Source of the DNA: an uncultured Victivallales bacterium
GTDB taxonomy: Bacteria > Verrucomicrobiota > Lentisphaeria > Victivallales > UBA1829
Direction of reading: 5' to 3'
Assembly: GCA_934644965.1 (NCBI GenBank)
Contig: CAKUDG010000020.1
Span: forward strand, 1-64,000
Length of the DNA stretch: 64,000 nucleotides
Made by a program: the position numbers and the translations under genes. The notes beneath the pieces are model-generated. The model worked only from the letters and a program-made list of their open reading frames with translations. It was not told the DNA's origin and did not search any database. Shown here piece by piece: positions 16,395 through 25,442 of this stretch (the stretch's first letter is position 1; each line of letters begins with the position of its first letter).

Positions 16395-17501
16395 ATGCAG
16401 ATTGATGAACTGAAAGTAACTGTTGGTGATGTTTGCGAAGGCTATTCCAACGATGCGGAAGAAGGGGTTGTCGGTTATGATGAACGCCTCGATATTCGGC
16501 CGAAATATCAACGGGAGTTCGTTTACAAAGATGCACAGCGTGATGAAGTGATCCGTACCGTTATGAAGGGGTTGCCCCTGAACGTTATGTATTGGTGCAA
16601 GGTCAGAAAAGAGGACGGCTCTGACGGATTCGAGGTACTGGACGGCCAACAGCGCACAATCTCTCTTTGCGAATATGTGGATGGTTCATTCTCCGTCGAC
16701 GACAAATATTTCTACAATCTCCCATCGGACAAAAAACAGCAAATTCTCAATTATCCACTATTCGTATATGTTTGTGACGGCACTGACAGCGAAAAACTGG
16801 AATGGTTTCGTATTATCAACATTGCGGGTGAAGAATTGACTGATCAAGAACTGCGTAATGCTGTTTATGCCGGCAGCTGGACTGCCAGTGCGAAACGATA
16901 CTTTTCCAAAACAGGTTGCGCCGCCGATACTTTAGCCGGAGATTATCTGAAAGGTTCCTCGATTCGTCAGGAGTACCTTGAAACTGCGATTTCCTGGGCC
17001 GCTGATGCCGAAGGGAAAAATATTGAAGCTTACATGGCCGAACATCAGAATGATTCCAGTGCAGTGCAACTGTGGAATTACTTCCGCTCTGTGATTGATT
17101 GGGTGCAGGCAATTTTCCCCAAAAAACGAAAAGAGATGAAAGGTCTTCCATGGGGACTGTTGTATAACCAGCACGGCAGACGAACTGATCTTGACCCCCA
17201 AAAACTTGAAATTGAAATTCAACGTCTTATGGGAGATGAGGATGTAACGAAAAAGTCTGGAATTTATGAGTATCTTCTAACTGGAGAAGAAAAAAAGCTG
17301 TCTATTCGTGCGTTTGACCGGCGTGACGCGCTTGCCGCTTATGAAAAGCAAAACCATAAATGTGCTATTTGTGGTGATGAATTTGAATTTGAACAAATGC
17401 ATGCGGATCATATTACTCCTTGGAGCAAAGGTGGCAGAACGACACCGGACAACTGTCAGATGCTCTGCCGTGATTGCAACCTGAAAAAAGGTGCACAGTA
17501 A
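16395..17501 (+). CDS. DUF262 and HNH endonuclease fusion (GmrSD-like)
   Basis: The 368-residue protein joins an N-terminal DUF262 domain (ParB/Srx-like fold, found in GmrS and other defence nucleases) to a C-terminal HNH nuclease. The DUF262 signature LDGQQRTISL lies near residue 80. The HNH part (about 318-366) has CAICGDEF, HADHITPWSKGG, NCQMLCRDCN and so includes two Cys pairs for zinc. DUF262 domains can hydrolyse nucleotides and gate nuclease action. Together with the upstream methylase it looks like a restriction-modification pair in which DUF262-HNH is the effector; that pairing role is inference. It ends 68 bp before the right direct repeat. Confidence 0.88.
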   Translation: MQIDELKVTVGDVCEGYSNDAEEGVVGYDERLDIRPKYQREFVYKDAQRDEVIRTVMKGLPLNVMYWCKVRKEDGSDGFEVLDGQQRTISLCEYVDGSFSVDDKYFYNLPSDKKQQILNYPLFVYVCDGTDSEKLEWFRIINIAGEELTDQELRNAVYAGSWTASAKRYFSKTGCAADTLAGDYLKGSSIRQEYLETAISWAADAEGKNIEAYMAEHQNDSSAVQLWNYFRSVIDWVQAIFPKKRKEMKGLPWGLLYNQHGRRTDLDPQKLEIEIQRLMGDEDVTKKSGIYEYLLTGEEKKLSIRAFDRRDALAAYEKQNHKCAICGDEFEFEQMHADHITPWSKGGRTTPDNCQMLCRDCNLKKGAQ

Positions 17502-17569
17502 AATACCAAGAGTCCATAGCAGACAGGCAAAACAAAGCGGGAAACAATTCTTTATGCATGCTCCGCTTG

Positions 17570-17611
17570 CCCGATTCGTACTGGATTGAGGTGATTCCGG
17601 AAAAATTCTGA
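17570..17611 (+). repeat. att-like direct repeat, right copy
   Basis: A second copy of the last 42 bp of the VOC gene, identical to 15074-15115 except for one A-to-G change. It stands free in non-coding sequence and would encode the tail DSYWIEVIPEKF with no gene in front. Confidence 0.85.
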
Positions 17612-17835
17612 TACGACTCCCACTCAAAATAAAGATCACACCGGTCCTCCTCCCCCCGGAAATCAGCGGAAAGAGGAAAACAAACCGTCACGGGAAAGCC
17701 CTGCTGAACTCAGAAATCTCTCAGGCAGAAACGCCCATCTCCAAGCCGTTTGCACAAACAGAAGAACTCTGATTTTTCTCCGGATCCAGATTGCTTTCCG
17801 GAAAAACAAGAGTACATTCCTCTTAATTCAGAATA

Positions 17836-17906
17836 AAAAAAAGGACCGGCGAACCGGTCCCACAGGTGGAAATCACCTTCGGCATATAGCCTTGTTGTGA
17901 TAAGAC
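17836..17906 (-). ncRNA. tracrRNA of the type II-C CRISPR system
   Basis: Read on the minus strand, AUCACAAC (17901-17894) pairs perfectly with the first eight bases of the crRNA repeat (GUUGUGAU). A small bulge follows, then a short upper stem (GUC against GAC). After the anti-repeat come a nexus-like hairpin GGC-UAUAU-GCC, a second hairpin AGGUG-AUUUC-CACCU, and a terminator GGACCGG-UUCG-CCGGUCC followed by eight U. This is the canonical Cas9 tracrRNA order. The RNA would be about 70 nt and is transcribed divergently from cas9. The 5' end is estimated from the promoter. Confidence 0.88.
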
Positions 17907-17921
17907 AGCCTTATCTTATCA
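17898..17921. promoter_or_regulatory. 8-bp dyad over the tracrRNA start region
   Basis: TGATAAGA (17898-17905) and TCTTATCA (17914-17921) form a perfect inverted repeat with an 8-bp spacer. It covers the tracrRNA -10 element, the probable start site and part of the anti-repeat. It could be a repressor site or a 5' hairpin in a longer transcript. Confidence 0.4.
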
Positions 17922-17940
17922 TCAAAAAATCATATTTCAA
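17913..17940 (-). promoter_or_regulatory. tracrRNA promoter
   Basis: On the minus strand TTGAAA (17940-17935) and TAAGAT (17918-17913) are separated by 16 bp, with TG one base before the -10 (extended -10 type). The predicted start is near 17906, at the beginning of the anti-repeat. Confidence 0.65.
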
Positions 17941-17968
17941 GTCATTTTTAAAAGAAAGGGGGCGGATT

Positions 17969-20900
17969 TTGAGCAAAATCCTCGGTATTGATGTCGGAAC
18001 GAATTCCCTGGGATGGGCAATTCTGGATCCTCTCGAGAAGCGTTTCACGGACGCGGGTGTCATCGTATTCCAGCAGGGAATCCCGGATGAGAAAGGGACC
18101 GAAGCGGAGCTTTCCCCGGCCGCGGAACGGCGGAACTTTCGCGCAATGCGCCGCCTGAAATTCCGCCGCAGACTCAGGAAATATCATGTCCTGAAGATCC
18201 TGATCGAAAATCACATGTGCCCTTTGAGCATGCCCGAACTCCAGAACTGGATCCGCAAAGGCGTCTTTCCCATCGAAAACAGGGATTTCATCGCATGGCT
18301 CGGCAGCACGAAAGAAGCCAATCCCTACTACTTCCGCGCCAAGGCCGCCGAAAGAAAACTCCCCCCGATGGAACTCGGAAGAGCCTTCTATCACCTCGCC
18401 ATCCGCAGAGGATTCAAAAGCTCCCGCAAGGATGCCGACGACTCCGGAGACAAGGACCTGAGTGAATTCAAAAAGGGAATCAGCTCTCTCAGCGAAGCGC
18501 TCCGGAACCGGCAATGCACCCTCGGGCAGTACTTTTATGAACTTTTCCGCAGCAATCAGAAGATCCGGAAGGTCAACCGCTGCGGAAGAGTCGAGCATTA
18601 CGAACCCGAATTTGAAACCATCTGCCGCGTACAGGAACTTCCCGCAGACTTTGTTTCCAAAATGAGAAAAGCTCTCTTTTTCCAACGTCCCCTGCGCTCT
18701 CAGAAACATCTTGCGGGGCATTGCTCCCTGGAAAAGAAACATGTCCGCTGTCTGATCGGGCATCCGCTCTTTGAACGCTACCGGATGCTTTCCTTCCTCA
18801 ACAGCATCCGGAAAAAGGACGGCCGGGCTCTGACTGCGGAGGAACGGAAGAAGGCGGAATCGGCTTTCTACGGCTCAAAACCCAGTTTTGAATTCAAAAA
18901 ACTGCTTCAGAAAGTCTATCCGAAAGAGTACAGGAGTCTTGCGGAGGAATTCAATTATCCGCCGGATAAATCCATCGCCTCCTCTCCCGTCACCGCAAAA
19001 CTGCAGAAGGTCCTGGGGACCGATGACCTCTTCGCGTGGCGGCACGAATATGCAGGGCGCGACGGCAAGACGAGAGTCATGGATTACCAGACACTGTTCG
19101 ACGCCCTCACCTTCTTCGACGACAACGATCTATTAAAGAAATTCGCCGTCGAACGCGCCGGACTCACTCCGGAGCAGGCGGAGGAATTTACCCGGATCCG
19201 GATTCCTTCCGGCTACGCGAATTTCAGTCTCTGCGCGATCCGGAAGATCATGCCTTTCCTGGAGGCGGGGCAGATTCAGACCCGGGCACTCTTTCTTGCA
19301 AAACTTCCGGAACTTCTCGGGAAGGAAGTGTTCCGGCAAAACAGCGGGAAGATCATCGCAGAACTCGAACGCATAGAAGAGGAATGGCGTTCGGACCAGC
19401 GGGAAGCCCTCGCCGCAGGAAGGCCGGGCGCGTTCCTTTCCCAGACGGAACGCATGAAACGCTATCTCGAAGACGAATTCTCCCTGACTCCCGACCGCTT
19501 TGAACAGCTCTACCGTTACAACAGCCGTTCGGATTATCCGGACAATTCCGCAAGCGGGATCCTTCCGCCGGTCAATCTGGGGATGATCTACAATCCCATG
19601 GTCTACCGTTCGCTGACGGTCCTCCGCCGCCTGGTCAACCATCTCCGCAGAAGCGGGAAAATCGACGCCTCGACCGAAATCCATGTGGAACTTGCCCGTT
19701 CCGTGAACAACAAAAACACACGTCTTGCCATCGCCGCCGAGCAGAAGGAGCAGGAAAAACGCCGTCAGGAAGCCCGCGGCCAAATCGAAGCCAACGGCGG
19801 ACATCCCAGCGACGAGATGATCCTGCGCTGGATCCTCTGGAAGGAACAGAAGGAACACTGCCTTTATACCGGCAAAGCCATCGGGATCGCGGATCTGCTG
19901 AGTCCGGCAAACCTGGTGGAAATCGAGCATACCGTCCCGCGCTCCCGCGGCGGGGACAGCAGCATGGAAAATCTGACGCTCTGTTTCACGGACTACAACC
20001 GATACATCAAGAAAAACTCTCTCCCGACGGCATGTCCGAATTACGAATCCCCCTGGAAAGACTGCAATTCGATTCAGGAAAATCTCAAAGCCGCCGGATG
20101 GGAGGAAGAGCGCTCCGCATTGATTTCCCGCGTGGAAAAACTCCGTACCGCCGCCCGAGGCAATCCGCAGAAACGCCCGGAACTGATCCAGGCTCAGAAA
20201 CAGCTGGACTACTGGGACGCGAAACTGGCGGCGTTTCAGATCACGGACGAGGAACTGAAGGAGAAGGGATTTTCCAAACGTCAGCTTGTGGATACCGGCA
20301 TTGTCGCCCGCCACGCGGTCTTCCTGCTGAAGTCCGTTTACAGGAATACCTATTCCAGGAATGGCAAAGTGACGGAATGGGTCCGGAAAGCCTGGGGCGT
20401 GCAGGAGTTTTACAAACCGAAAGACCGTTCCGACCATAAACACCATGCCGTGGACGCCATGTGCGTCGCCGCCCTGACGGAAGGCTTTTTCCAGAGGATC
20501 TCCACTGCTTACCGTTCCGACGAGCTCTCGGCGGCCCTTCTTGAAAAAGAGGACAGCGATGAGTCCGCCTCCTCCGACGCCTCCTCCGACAGTGTAAAAA
20601 GCCTTCAGGAAGCCTATCCGTGGCCCACCTTCCCGCAGGACGTCTATGAAAAGACGGATGAAATCCTGATTTTCCATGCCGCACGGCACAATGAGACGAA
20701 ACAGAGCCGGAAGCAAGTCCACCTTGTCACACCGTACCGGACTCCGGACGGACAGCTCCACCGGGTGGTCACCTCCGGCGGCGACTCTGTCCGCGGGCAG
20801 CTGCACAAGGAAAGTTATTACGGGCGCATCAAAGACCCCTCCTCCGGCACTCAGCGGAGCGTCATCCGCAAGGAATTTGTCATCAAGAACTTCCCCTCGG

Positions 20901-21655
20901 AAGCCTCTTTTGAGGACATCGTGGATCCCGCGGTCAGGGAAATGCTTCTGGAGCAGATCCACGCCCGGGAGGACCAGGGCAGAACTTTCAAGGAGGCCAT
21001 GGACGAAGGGGATTTCCGAATGAAGACAAAAGACAAAGTCTTCAACGGCCCTCCGATTCGGAGCGTCCGCTGTTTTGCCCGTCTCCACGATCCCCTGAAG
21101 ATCCGGAAACAAACCTATTCCTCCTCCGCCGAATACAAAAACTATCTTTACGCGGGTAACGCCAAAGGAGGGAATTTCAGGGCGGCGCTCTTCCGCTCTC
21201 CGGAAGGGAAGCTCTCCTACCGACTCCAGTCTCTCTGGGAATGGGCGACTCAGCGCAAGGATCCGGATTACATCCCGCCGGAGGAAGAGTCCGGAAAAGG
21301 GGAATTCCTCGGCTTCATCTTTCCCGGAACAATGGTTCTGACTTATGAGAATTCGCCGGAGGAGCTGAAAACACTCTCCCCGCGTGAACTCAGGAAACGC
21401 CTGTACAAGATCATTGAAATACAAAAAGGCAGCCAGCCTATCCTGAGACTCCGCTATCACCGCGAAGCCAGATCCTCTGTGGATGTGCATGACGCAATGA
21501 AGAAGGAAACTGGGGTGATAGAATCCGCTTCCATCGACTTCAGGAAACCGGCAAAACTTCTGAAAATCACGAGGAAGGAAATCTCCGGTCACCTGATTTT
21601 TGAAGGAATTGATTTTACCATCGCCATCGACGGGGAAATCCATTTTCTGAAATAA
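17969..21655 (+). CDS. cas9: CRISPR-associated endonuclease Cas9 (type II-C)
   Basis: The protein is about 1,228 residues. RuvC-I is ILGIDVGTNSLGWA with the catalytic Asp near residue 8. The Arg-rich bridge helix is RRNFRAMRRLKFRRRLRKY. RuvC-II is IHVELARSVN with the Glu, HNH has VEIEHTVPRSRGGDSS with the catalytic His, and RuvC-III is HKHHAVDAMCVA. All nuclease residues are present, so it should cut both DNA strands under crRNA:tracrRNA guidance. A Ser/Asp-rich insert (DSDESASSDASSDS) follows RuvC-III. The start is TTG behind AAAGGGGGCGG; an upstream in-frame ATG at 17897 would overlap the tracrRNA. Cas1 and Cas2 follow, and Csn2 and Cas4 are absent, hence subtype II-C. The PAM is unknown. 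Confidence 0.97.
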   Translation: MSKILGIDVGTNSLGWAILDPLEKRFTDAGVIVFQQGIPDEKGTEAELSPAAERRNFRAMRRLKFRRRLRKYHVLKILIENHMCPLSMPELQNWIRKGVFPIENRDFIAWLGSTKEANPYYFRAKAAERKLPPMELGRAFYHLAIRRGFKSSRKDADDSGDKDLSEFKKGISSLSEALRNRQCTLGQYFYELFRSNQKIRKVNRCGRVEHYEPEFETICRVQELPADFVSKMRKALFFQRPLRSQKHLAGHCSLEKKHVRCLIGHPLFERYRMLSFLNSIRKKDGRALTAEERKKAESAFYGSKPSFEFKKLLQKVYPKEYRSLAEEFNYPPDKSIASSPVTAKLQKVLGTDDLFAWRHEYAGRDGKTRVMDYQTLFDALTFFDDNDLLKKFAVERAGLTPEQAEEFTRIRIPSGYANFSLCAIRKIMPFLEAGQIQTRALFLAKLPELLGKEVFRQNSGKIIAELERIEEEWRSDQREALAAGRPGAFLSQTERMKRYLEDEFSLTPDRFEQLYRYNSRSDYPDNSASGILPPVNLGMIYNPMVYRSLTVLRRLVNHLRRSGKIDASTEIHVELARSVNNKNTRLAIAAEQKEQEKRRQEARGQIEANGGHPSDEMILRWILWKEQKEHCLYTGKAIGIADLLSPANLVEIEHTVPRSRGGDSSMENLTLCFTDYNRYIKKNSLPTACPNYESPWKDCNSIQENLKAAGWEEERSALISRVEKLRTAARGNPQKRPELIQAQKQLDYWDAKLAAFQITDEELKEKGFSKRQLVDTGIVARHAVFLLKSVYRNTYSRNGKVTEWVRKAWGVQEFYKPKDRSDHKHHAVDAMCVAALTEGFFQRISTAYRSDELSAALLEKEDSDESASSDASSDSVKSLQEAYPWPTFPQDVYEKTDEILIFHAARHNETKQSRKQVHLVTPYRTPDGQLHRVVTSGGDSVRGQLHKESYYGRIKDPSSGTQRSVIRKEFVIKNFPSEASFEDIVDPAVREMLLEQIHAREDQGRTFKEAMDEGDFRMKTKDKVFNGPPIRSVRCFARLHDPLKIRKQTYSSSAEYKNYLYAGNAKGGNFRAALFRSPEGKLSYRLQSLWEWATQRKDPDYIPPEEESGKGEFLGFIFPGTMVLTYENSPEELKTLSPRELRKRLYKIIEIQKGSQPILRLRYHREARSSVDVHDAMKKETGVIESASIDFRKPAKLLKITRKEISGHLIFEGIDFTIAIDGEIHFLK

Positions 21656-21763
21656 ACTCTGAAAGAAGAACGCCCCCTCCGCAAAAAGGGGGGGCACACA
21701 AAACCGAAAAAGCGCTGGAGAAAAAAACACACCGGAATCCCAAAAAGGGGGAAAAACGCATCT

Positions 21764-22759
21764 ATGCTGAAACGGACACTCTTTTTCAGTTCGCCCGGCC
21801 GCCTGTATCTCAAACAGTCTCTTCTGGCATATCGGCAGACGCCTGGAGAGACGGAGACGGCGGCGGAGGGGGGGAGCAGGCAGAAGAAGAAAGGGAGCAA
21901 AGCGGGAGAAGGGGAGGAGGAAACGCTTTTCCCGGAGGAACGGACCTTTCCGCTGGAAGATGTCGGCCTGATTGTGCTGGAGTCGCTGCGTCTCACGGTG
22001 ACGACGGCGTGTCTGAATGCGCTGGCATCTGCAAACATCGCGCTTGTCATCTGTGATTCTTCGCACATGCCTTCGGCGATGCTGCAGGCGTATTCGGAGC
22101 ATACTCTGACTCAGCGCCATACGGAAGCGCAGCTTCAGGCGTCCGCGGGTCTGAAGGCACGTTTATGGCGCCAGACGGTGCAGGCGAAGATCCGGAACCA
22201 GGCGGAATGCCTGAGACGCCTGGGGCTTCCGGATTCGCGTCTTCGCGTGCTGTCCAAAGCGGTGAAGGCGGGGGATGCCGGGAATGCGGAAGCGGTGGCG
22301 GCACGGTATTATTTCCAGCAGCTTTCCACCCTTGCGCTGCGGTCCGGGAATTCCTTTCTGCGGGATCCGGAGGGAGATGCGCCGAATCCGGCATTGAACT
22401 ACGGATACGCGATTCTCCGAGCCGCGGTGGCGCGGGCGCTGACGGGTTCGGGGCTGTTCTGCGCGGCGGGGATCCACCATTCCAACCAGTACAATGCCTT
22501 CGGCCTGGCGGATGACGTGATGGAACCGTTCCGCGCATTTGTGGACGAGACTGTCTTTTCCTCACTGGAGACCTTTTCCGTTCCGGAACTGGGGAAAGAG
22601 CAGAAAGCAGATCTTCTTCGTCTTCTGGCGGCGGATGTTCAGACGGGAGGGGAGAAACGCCCTCTGCTGAACAGCATCACCTTAGCGACGGCTTCGCTGG
22701 TACGTTGTTTTCTCGGGGAGGAGAAGGCAGTGAGATATCCGGAGTTTGTGCGGGAATGA
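21764..22759 (+). CDS. cas1: CRISPR integrase Cas1 (type II)
   Basis: The 331-residue protein is the metal-dependent integrase that, with Cas2, inserts new spacers. The C-terminal helical domain shows the catalytic Glu in GNAEAVAARYYF, and the His and Asp in GIHHSNQYNAFGLADDVMEP. The N-terminal beta domain is unusual: between AYRQTPGE and FPLEDVG it carries roughly 35 residues of Gly/Glu/Lys-rich low complexity (about residues 26-62) that typical Cas1 proteins of about 300 residues lack. It begins 108 bp after cas9 and its stop overlaps the cas2 start by ATGA. Confidence 0.95.
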   Translation: MLKRTLFFSSPGRLYLKQSLLAYRQTPGETETAAEGGSRQKKKGSKAGEGEEETLFPEERTFPLEDVGLIVLESLRLTVTTACLNALASANIALVICDSSHMPSAMLQAYSEHTLTQRHTEAQLQASAGLKARLWRQTVQAKIRNQAECLRRLGLPDSRLRVLSKAVKAGDAGNAEAVAARYYFQQLSTLALRSGNSFLRDPEGDAPNPALNYGYAILRAAVARALTGSGLFCAAGIHHSNQYNAFGLADDVMEPFRAFVDETVFSSLETFSVPELGKEQKADLLRLLAADVQTGGEKRPLLNSITLATASLVRCFLGEEKAVRYPEFVRE

Positions 22760-23100
22760 GTGCATCCTATCAGGCAGTGAGCAGGTATGCGGCGATGTGG
22801 ATTTACGTGATGTTTGACTTGCCGACGAATACGAAGGGGCAGAGGAAAGCGGCTGGGGCTTTCCGGCGGGATCTGCTGAAGGACGGATTTCAGATGCTGC
22901 AGTTTTCGGTCTATATCCGCCCCTGTGTGGGGGAGGAGAATGTGCAGGTGCACATCAAACGGATTCAGGCGATGGTTCCTGCGGAAGGGATTGTGACGGT
23001 GCTGAAGGTGACGGACCGTCAGTTCAGCGAGACTCGGACCTTTGTCGGCAGGAAAACCGTTCCTCCGCCGTCCGCGCCGATCCAGCTGGAGCTTTTCTAG
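22756..23100 (+). CDS. cas2: CRISPR-associated protein Cas2
   Basis: The 114-residue product matches Cas2: first beta strand WIYVMFDLPTNTKGQRKAA with the conserved Asp, then FRRDLLKDGFQMLQFSVYIRP and a C-terminal strand IVTVLKVTDRQF. Cas2 dimers bridge two Cas1 dimers in the adaptation complex. The start overlaps the cas1 stop (ATGA), which indicates translational coupling. The CRISPR array begins 64 bp after its stop and is transcribed toward it. Confidence 0.95.
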   Translation: MSASYQAVSRYAAMWIYVMFDLPTNTKGQRKAAGAFRRDLLKDGFQMLQFSVYIRPCVGEENVQVHIKRIQAMVPAEGIVTVLKVTDRQFSETRTFVGRKTVPPPSAPIQLELF

Positions 23101-23163
23101 CGTCCGCGGAGCGGCCATATTCCACAGGAACCTGTTTTTATTAAAGGACTTATTTAGCCCAAT
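23101..23163. promoter_or_regulatory. Probable CRISPR leader (adaptation end)
   Basis: The 63 bp between cas2 and the first repeat borders the side where all repeats are intact, while the other end of the array is degenerate. New spacers are therefore likely added here. This would be the transcriptional 3' end, since crRNA transcription runs on the minus strand. Confidence 0.4.
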
Positions 23164-24187
23164 AATATAACACACGTTCAAATAACGTCAAATCACAACG
23201 CGGAACAGCTTGTATATTCGGTTTGGGATAATATAACACACGTTCAAATAACGTCAAATCACAACTTAACTTGGAATCGTTACACTAGAATTGGAAATAT
23301 AACACACGTTCAAATAACGTCAAATCACAACTTCTTGCTCTCCGGACGGTAAAGGTACTTTAATATAACACACGTTCAAATAACGTCAAATCACAACCTA
23401 GCGTAACTCCAAAAGAAATTTTTTCTTAATATAACACACGTTCAAATAACGTCAAATCACAACTTACGGAAAGGGTAACGGAAAAACTTACAAATATAAC
23501 ACACGTTCAAATAACGTCAAATCACAACTGGCAACTGGTGTATGTTACTTGGTGTAGAAATATAACACACGTTCAAATAACGTCAAATCACAACGCCAAC
23601 GCCGCGCTAATCTCCGCCGCGCCGAATATAACACACGTTCAAATAACGTCAAATCACAACCATGACTATAATTGCATCCATTCCGGGTATAATATAACAC
23701 ACGTTCAAATAACGTCAAATCACAACGCCCGGCTTTCTCGCACGCAGCGAGTCTGGAATATAACACACGTTCAAATAACGTCAAATCACAACACCCATGC
23801 CGCAATCCGCGTCCGCCATTTGAATATAACACACGTTCAAATAACGTCAAATCACAACACCTGCCAGAATAGGAGGAAGAGATATTTTAATATAACACAC
23901 GTTCAAATAACGTCAAATCACAACACTGCCAGACTGTCTGTGTAGTCTCGTAAAAATATAACACACGTTCAAATAACGTCAAATCACAACTCCCGCCGCT
24001 GGAGCTGTGCAAGCTCATCCAATATAACACACGTTCAAATAACGTCAAATCACAACGGGAGGAGATTACACGTCATTCACTCAGGAAATATAACACACGT
24101 TCAAATAACGTCAAATCACAACCTAATCTCTGTATGTAACTATGTATGTAAAATATAACACACGTTCAAATAACGTCAAATCACAAC

Positions 24188-24216
24188 CGCCGAATCTATC
24201 TGTGACGTTCTTGAAG
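24188..24216 (-). repeat. Duplicated spacer, copy 1
   Basis: This 29-nt spacer (plus strand CGCCGAATCTATC...) is identical to the one at 24451-24479; three different spacers separate them. It may have been acquired twice or copied by recombination. Confidence 0.9.
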
Positions 24217-24450
24217 AATATAACACACGTTCAAATAACGTCAAATCACAACGACGGGGTTGTAGTTCTGCCGGGATGGAAAAATATAACACACGTTCAA
24301 ATAACGTCAAATCACAACAGCAAGGATTTACGTCTTTGAATATCTGGTAATATAACACACGTTCAAATAACGTCAAATCACAACTACGAAGAGCAAATTT
24401 CCGGAACCGCCTAAAATATAACACACGTTCAAATAACGTCAAATCACAAC

Positions 24451-24479
24451 CGCCGAATCTATCTGTGACGTTCTTGAAG
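24451..24479 (-). repeat. Duplicated spacer, copy 2
   Basis: Second identical copy of the spacer at 24188-24216. Confidence 0.9.
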
Positions 24480-25442
24480 AATATAACACACGTTCAAATA
24501 ACGTCAAATCACAACCCCGTAAACGGGAGAACTCAAAAAGTCAGCAATATAACACACGTTCAAATAACGTCAAATCACAACCATATCCCTTGCCGTCTGT
24601 TTCGTTATATTAATATAACACACGTTCAAATAACGTCAAATCACAACTGGGGACTATTGCGGGTTTGACCTGCAAGTAATATAACACACGTTCAAATAAC
24701 GTCAAATCACAACAAAAATGGCTAACGAAGAAAAGAAAAATTTAATATAACACACGTTCAAATAACGTCAAATCACAACCTGCCCGCCTGATTGCCGTTT
24801 CCTGCGCTAATATAACACACGTTCAAATAACGTCAAATCACAACCAATTTCCGTTACAACTCATTACGATAACCAATATAACACACGTTCAAATAACGTC
24901 AAATCACAACCAAGCTGAAAGTCGCGCTGGCCGAACAGGCAATATAACACACGTTCAAATAACGTCAAATCACAACAGAAGATGAATCCGAATGCGGTTA
25001 TTCCGAATATAACACACGTTCAAATAACGTCAAATCACAACGCTGTAGAAAAGCAGTGGAAAGGGTTCGAGAATATAACACACGTTCAAATAACGTCAAA
25101 TCACAACATCCAGCTCTGCTTTTAAAAACGGGGCCTAATATAACACACGTTCAAATAACGTCAAATCACAACTTCACAGGGCTGAACTCTTCACTTTCCC
25201 AGAATATAACACACGTTCAAATAACGTCAAATCACAACCGATCAGCGTCTCGATTTCCGACTGCTTCAAATATAACACACGTTCAAATAACGTCAAATCA
25301 CAACTGTGTTACTAATTGATTTTTTTGCATTGTCAATATAACACACGTTCAAATAACGTCAAATCACAACAAATTCAGCTCGATATCCGATTTTTCCTCG
25401 AATATAACACACGTTCAAATAACGTCAAATCACAACCATTGC

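Larger units (their letters stand above)
15116..17611. mobile_element. Putative integrated defence island (direct-repeat bounded)
   Basis: The segment between the two 42-bp repeats is more A+T rich than its surroundings and holds just two genes: an EcoRI-type methylase and a DUF262-HNH nuclease. The arrangement resembles site-specific integration at the 3' end of a gene, with the target end regenerated. No integrase lies inside, so movement would need outside help, or the repeat could have arisen by recombination. Confidence 0.6.
23164..25436 (-). CRISPR. CRISPR array, main block: 35 repeats, 34 spacers
   Basis: Thirty-five 36-bp repeats, which look identical, alternate with spacers of 29-30 nt (period 65-66 bp). 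The crRNA strand is the minus strand, where each repeat begins GTTGTGATTTGACG and ends GTGTGTTATATT. The start matches type II repeats and pairs with the tracrRNA. Each repeat contains TTGACG, a 16-bp spacer and TATATT preceded by TG, a complete promoter that would start a crRNA about 7 nt inside the next spacer, as is known for Neisseria and Campylobacter II-C arrays. The spacers at 24188-24216 and 24451-24479 are identical. Confidence 0.98.

Noticed and set aside
15116..17611. An integrase, recombinase or transposase gene inside the direct-repeat island
   Set aside because: The only sizeable frames are the methylase and the DUF262-HNH protein; the antisense frames are shadows.
17897..17968. 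An upstream ATG start for Cas9 adding 24 residues
   Set aside because: It would begin inside the tracrRNA gene, lacks a ribosome site and precedes the normal RuvC-I start; the TTG at 17969 with AAAGGGGGCGG fits better.
19133..22120. A 995-residue minus-strand open frame opposite cas9 and cas1
   Set aside because: It is antisense to two clearly real genes and crosses their boundary; it is a by-product of G+C-rich codon use.
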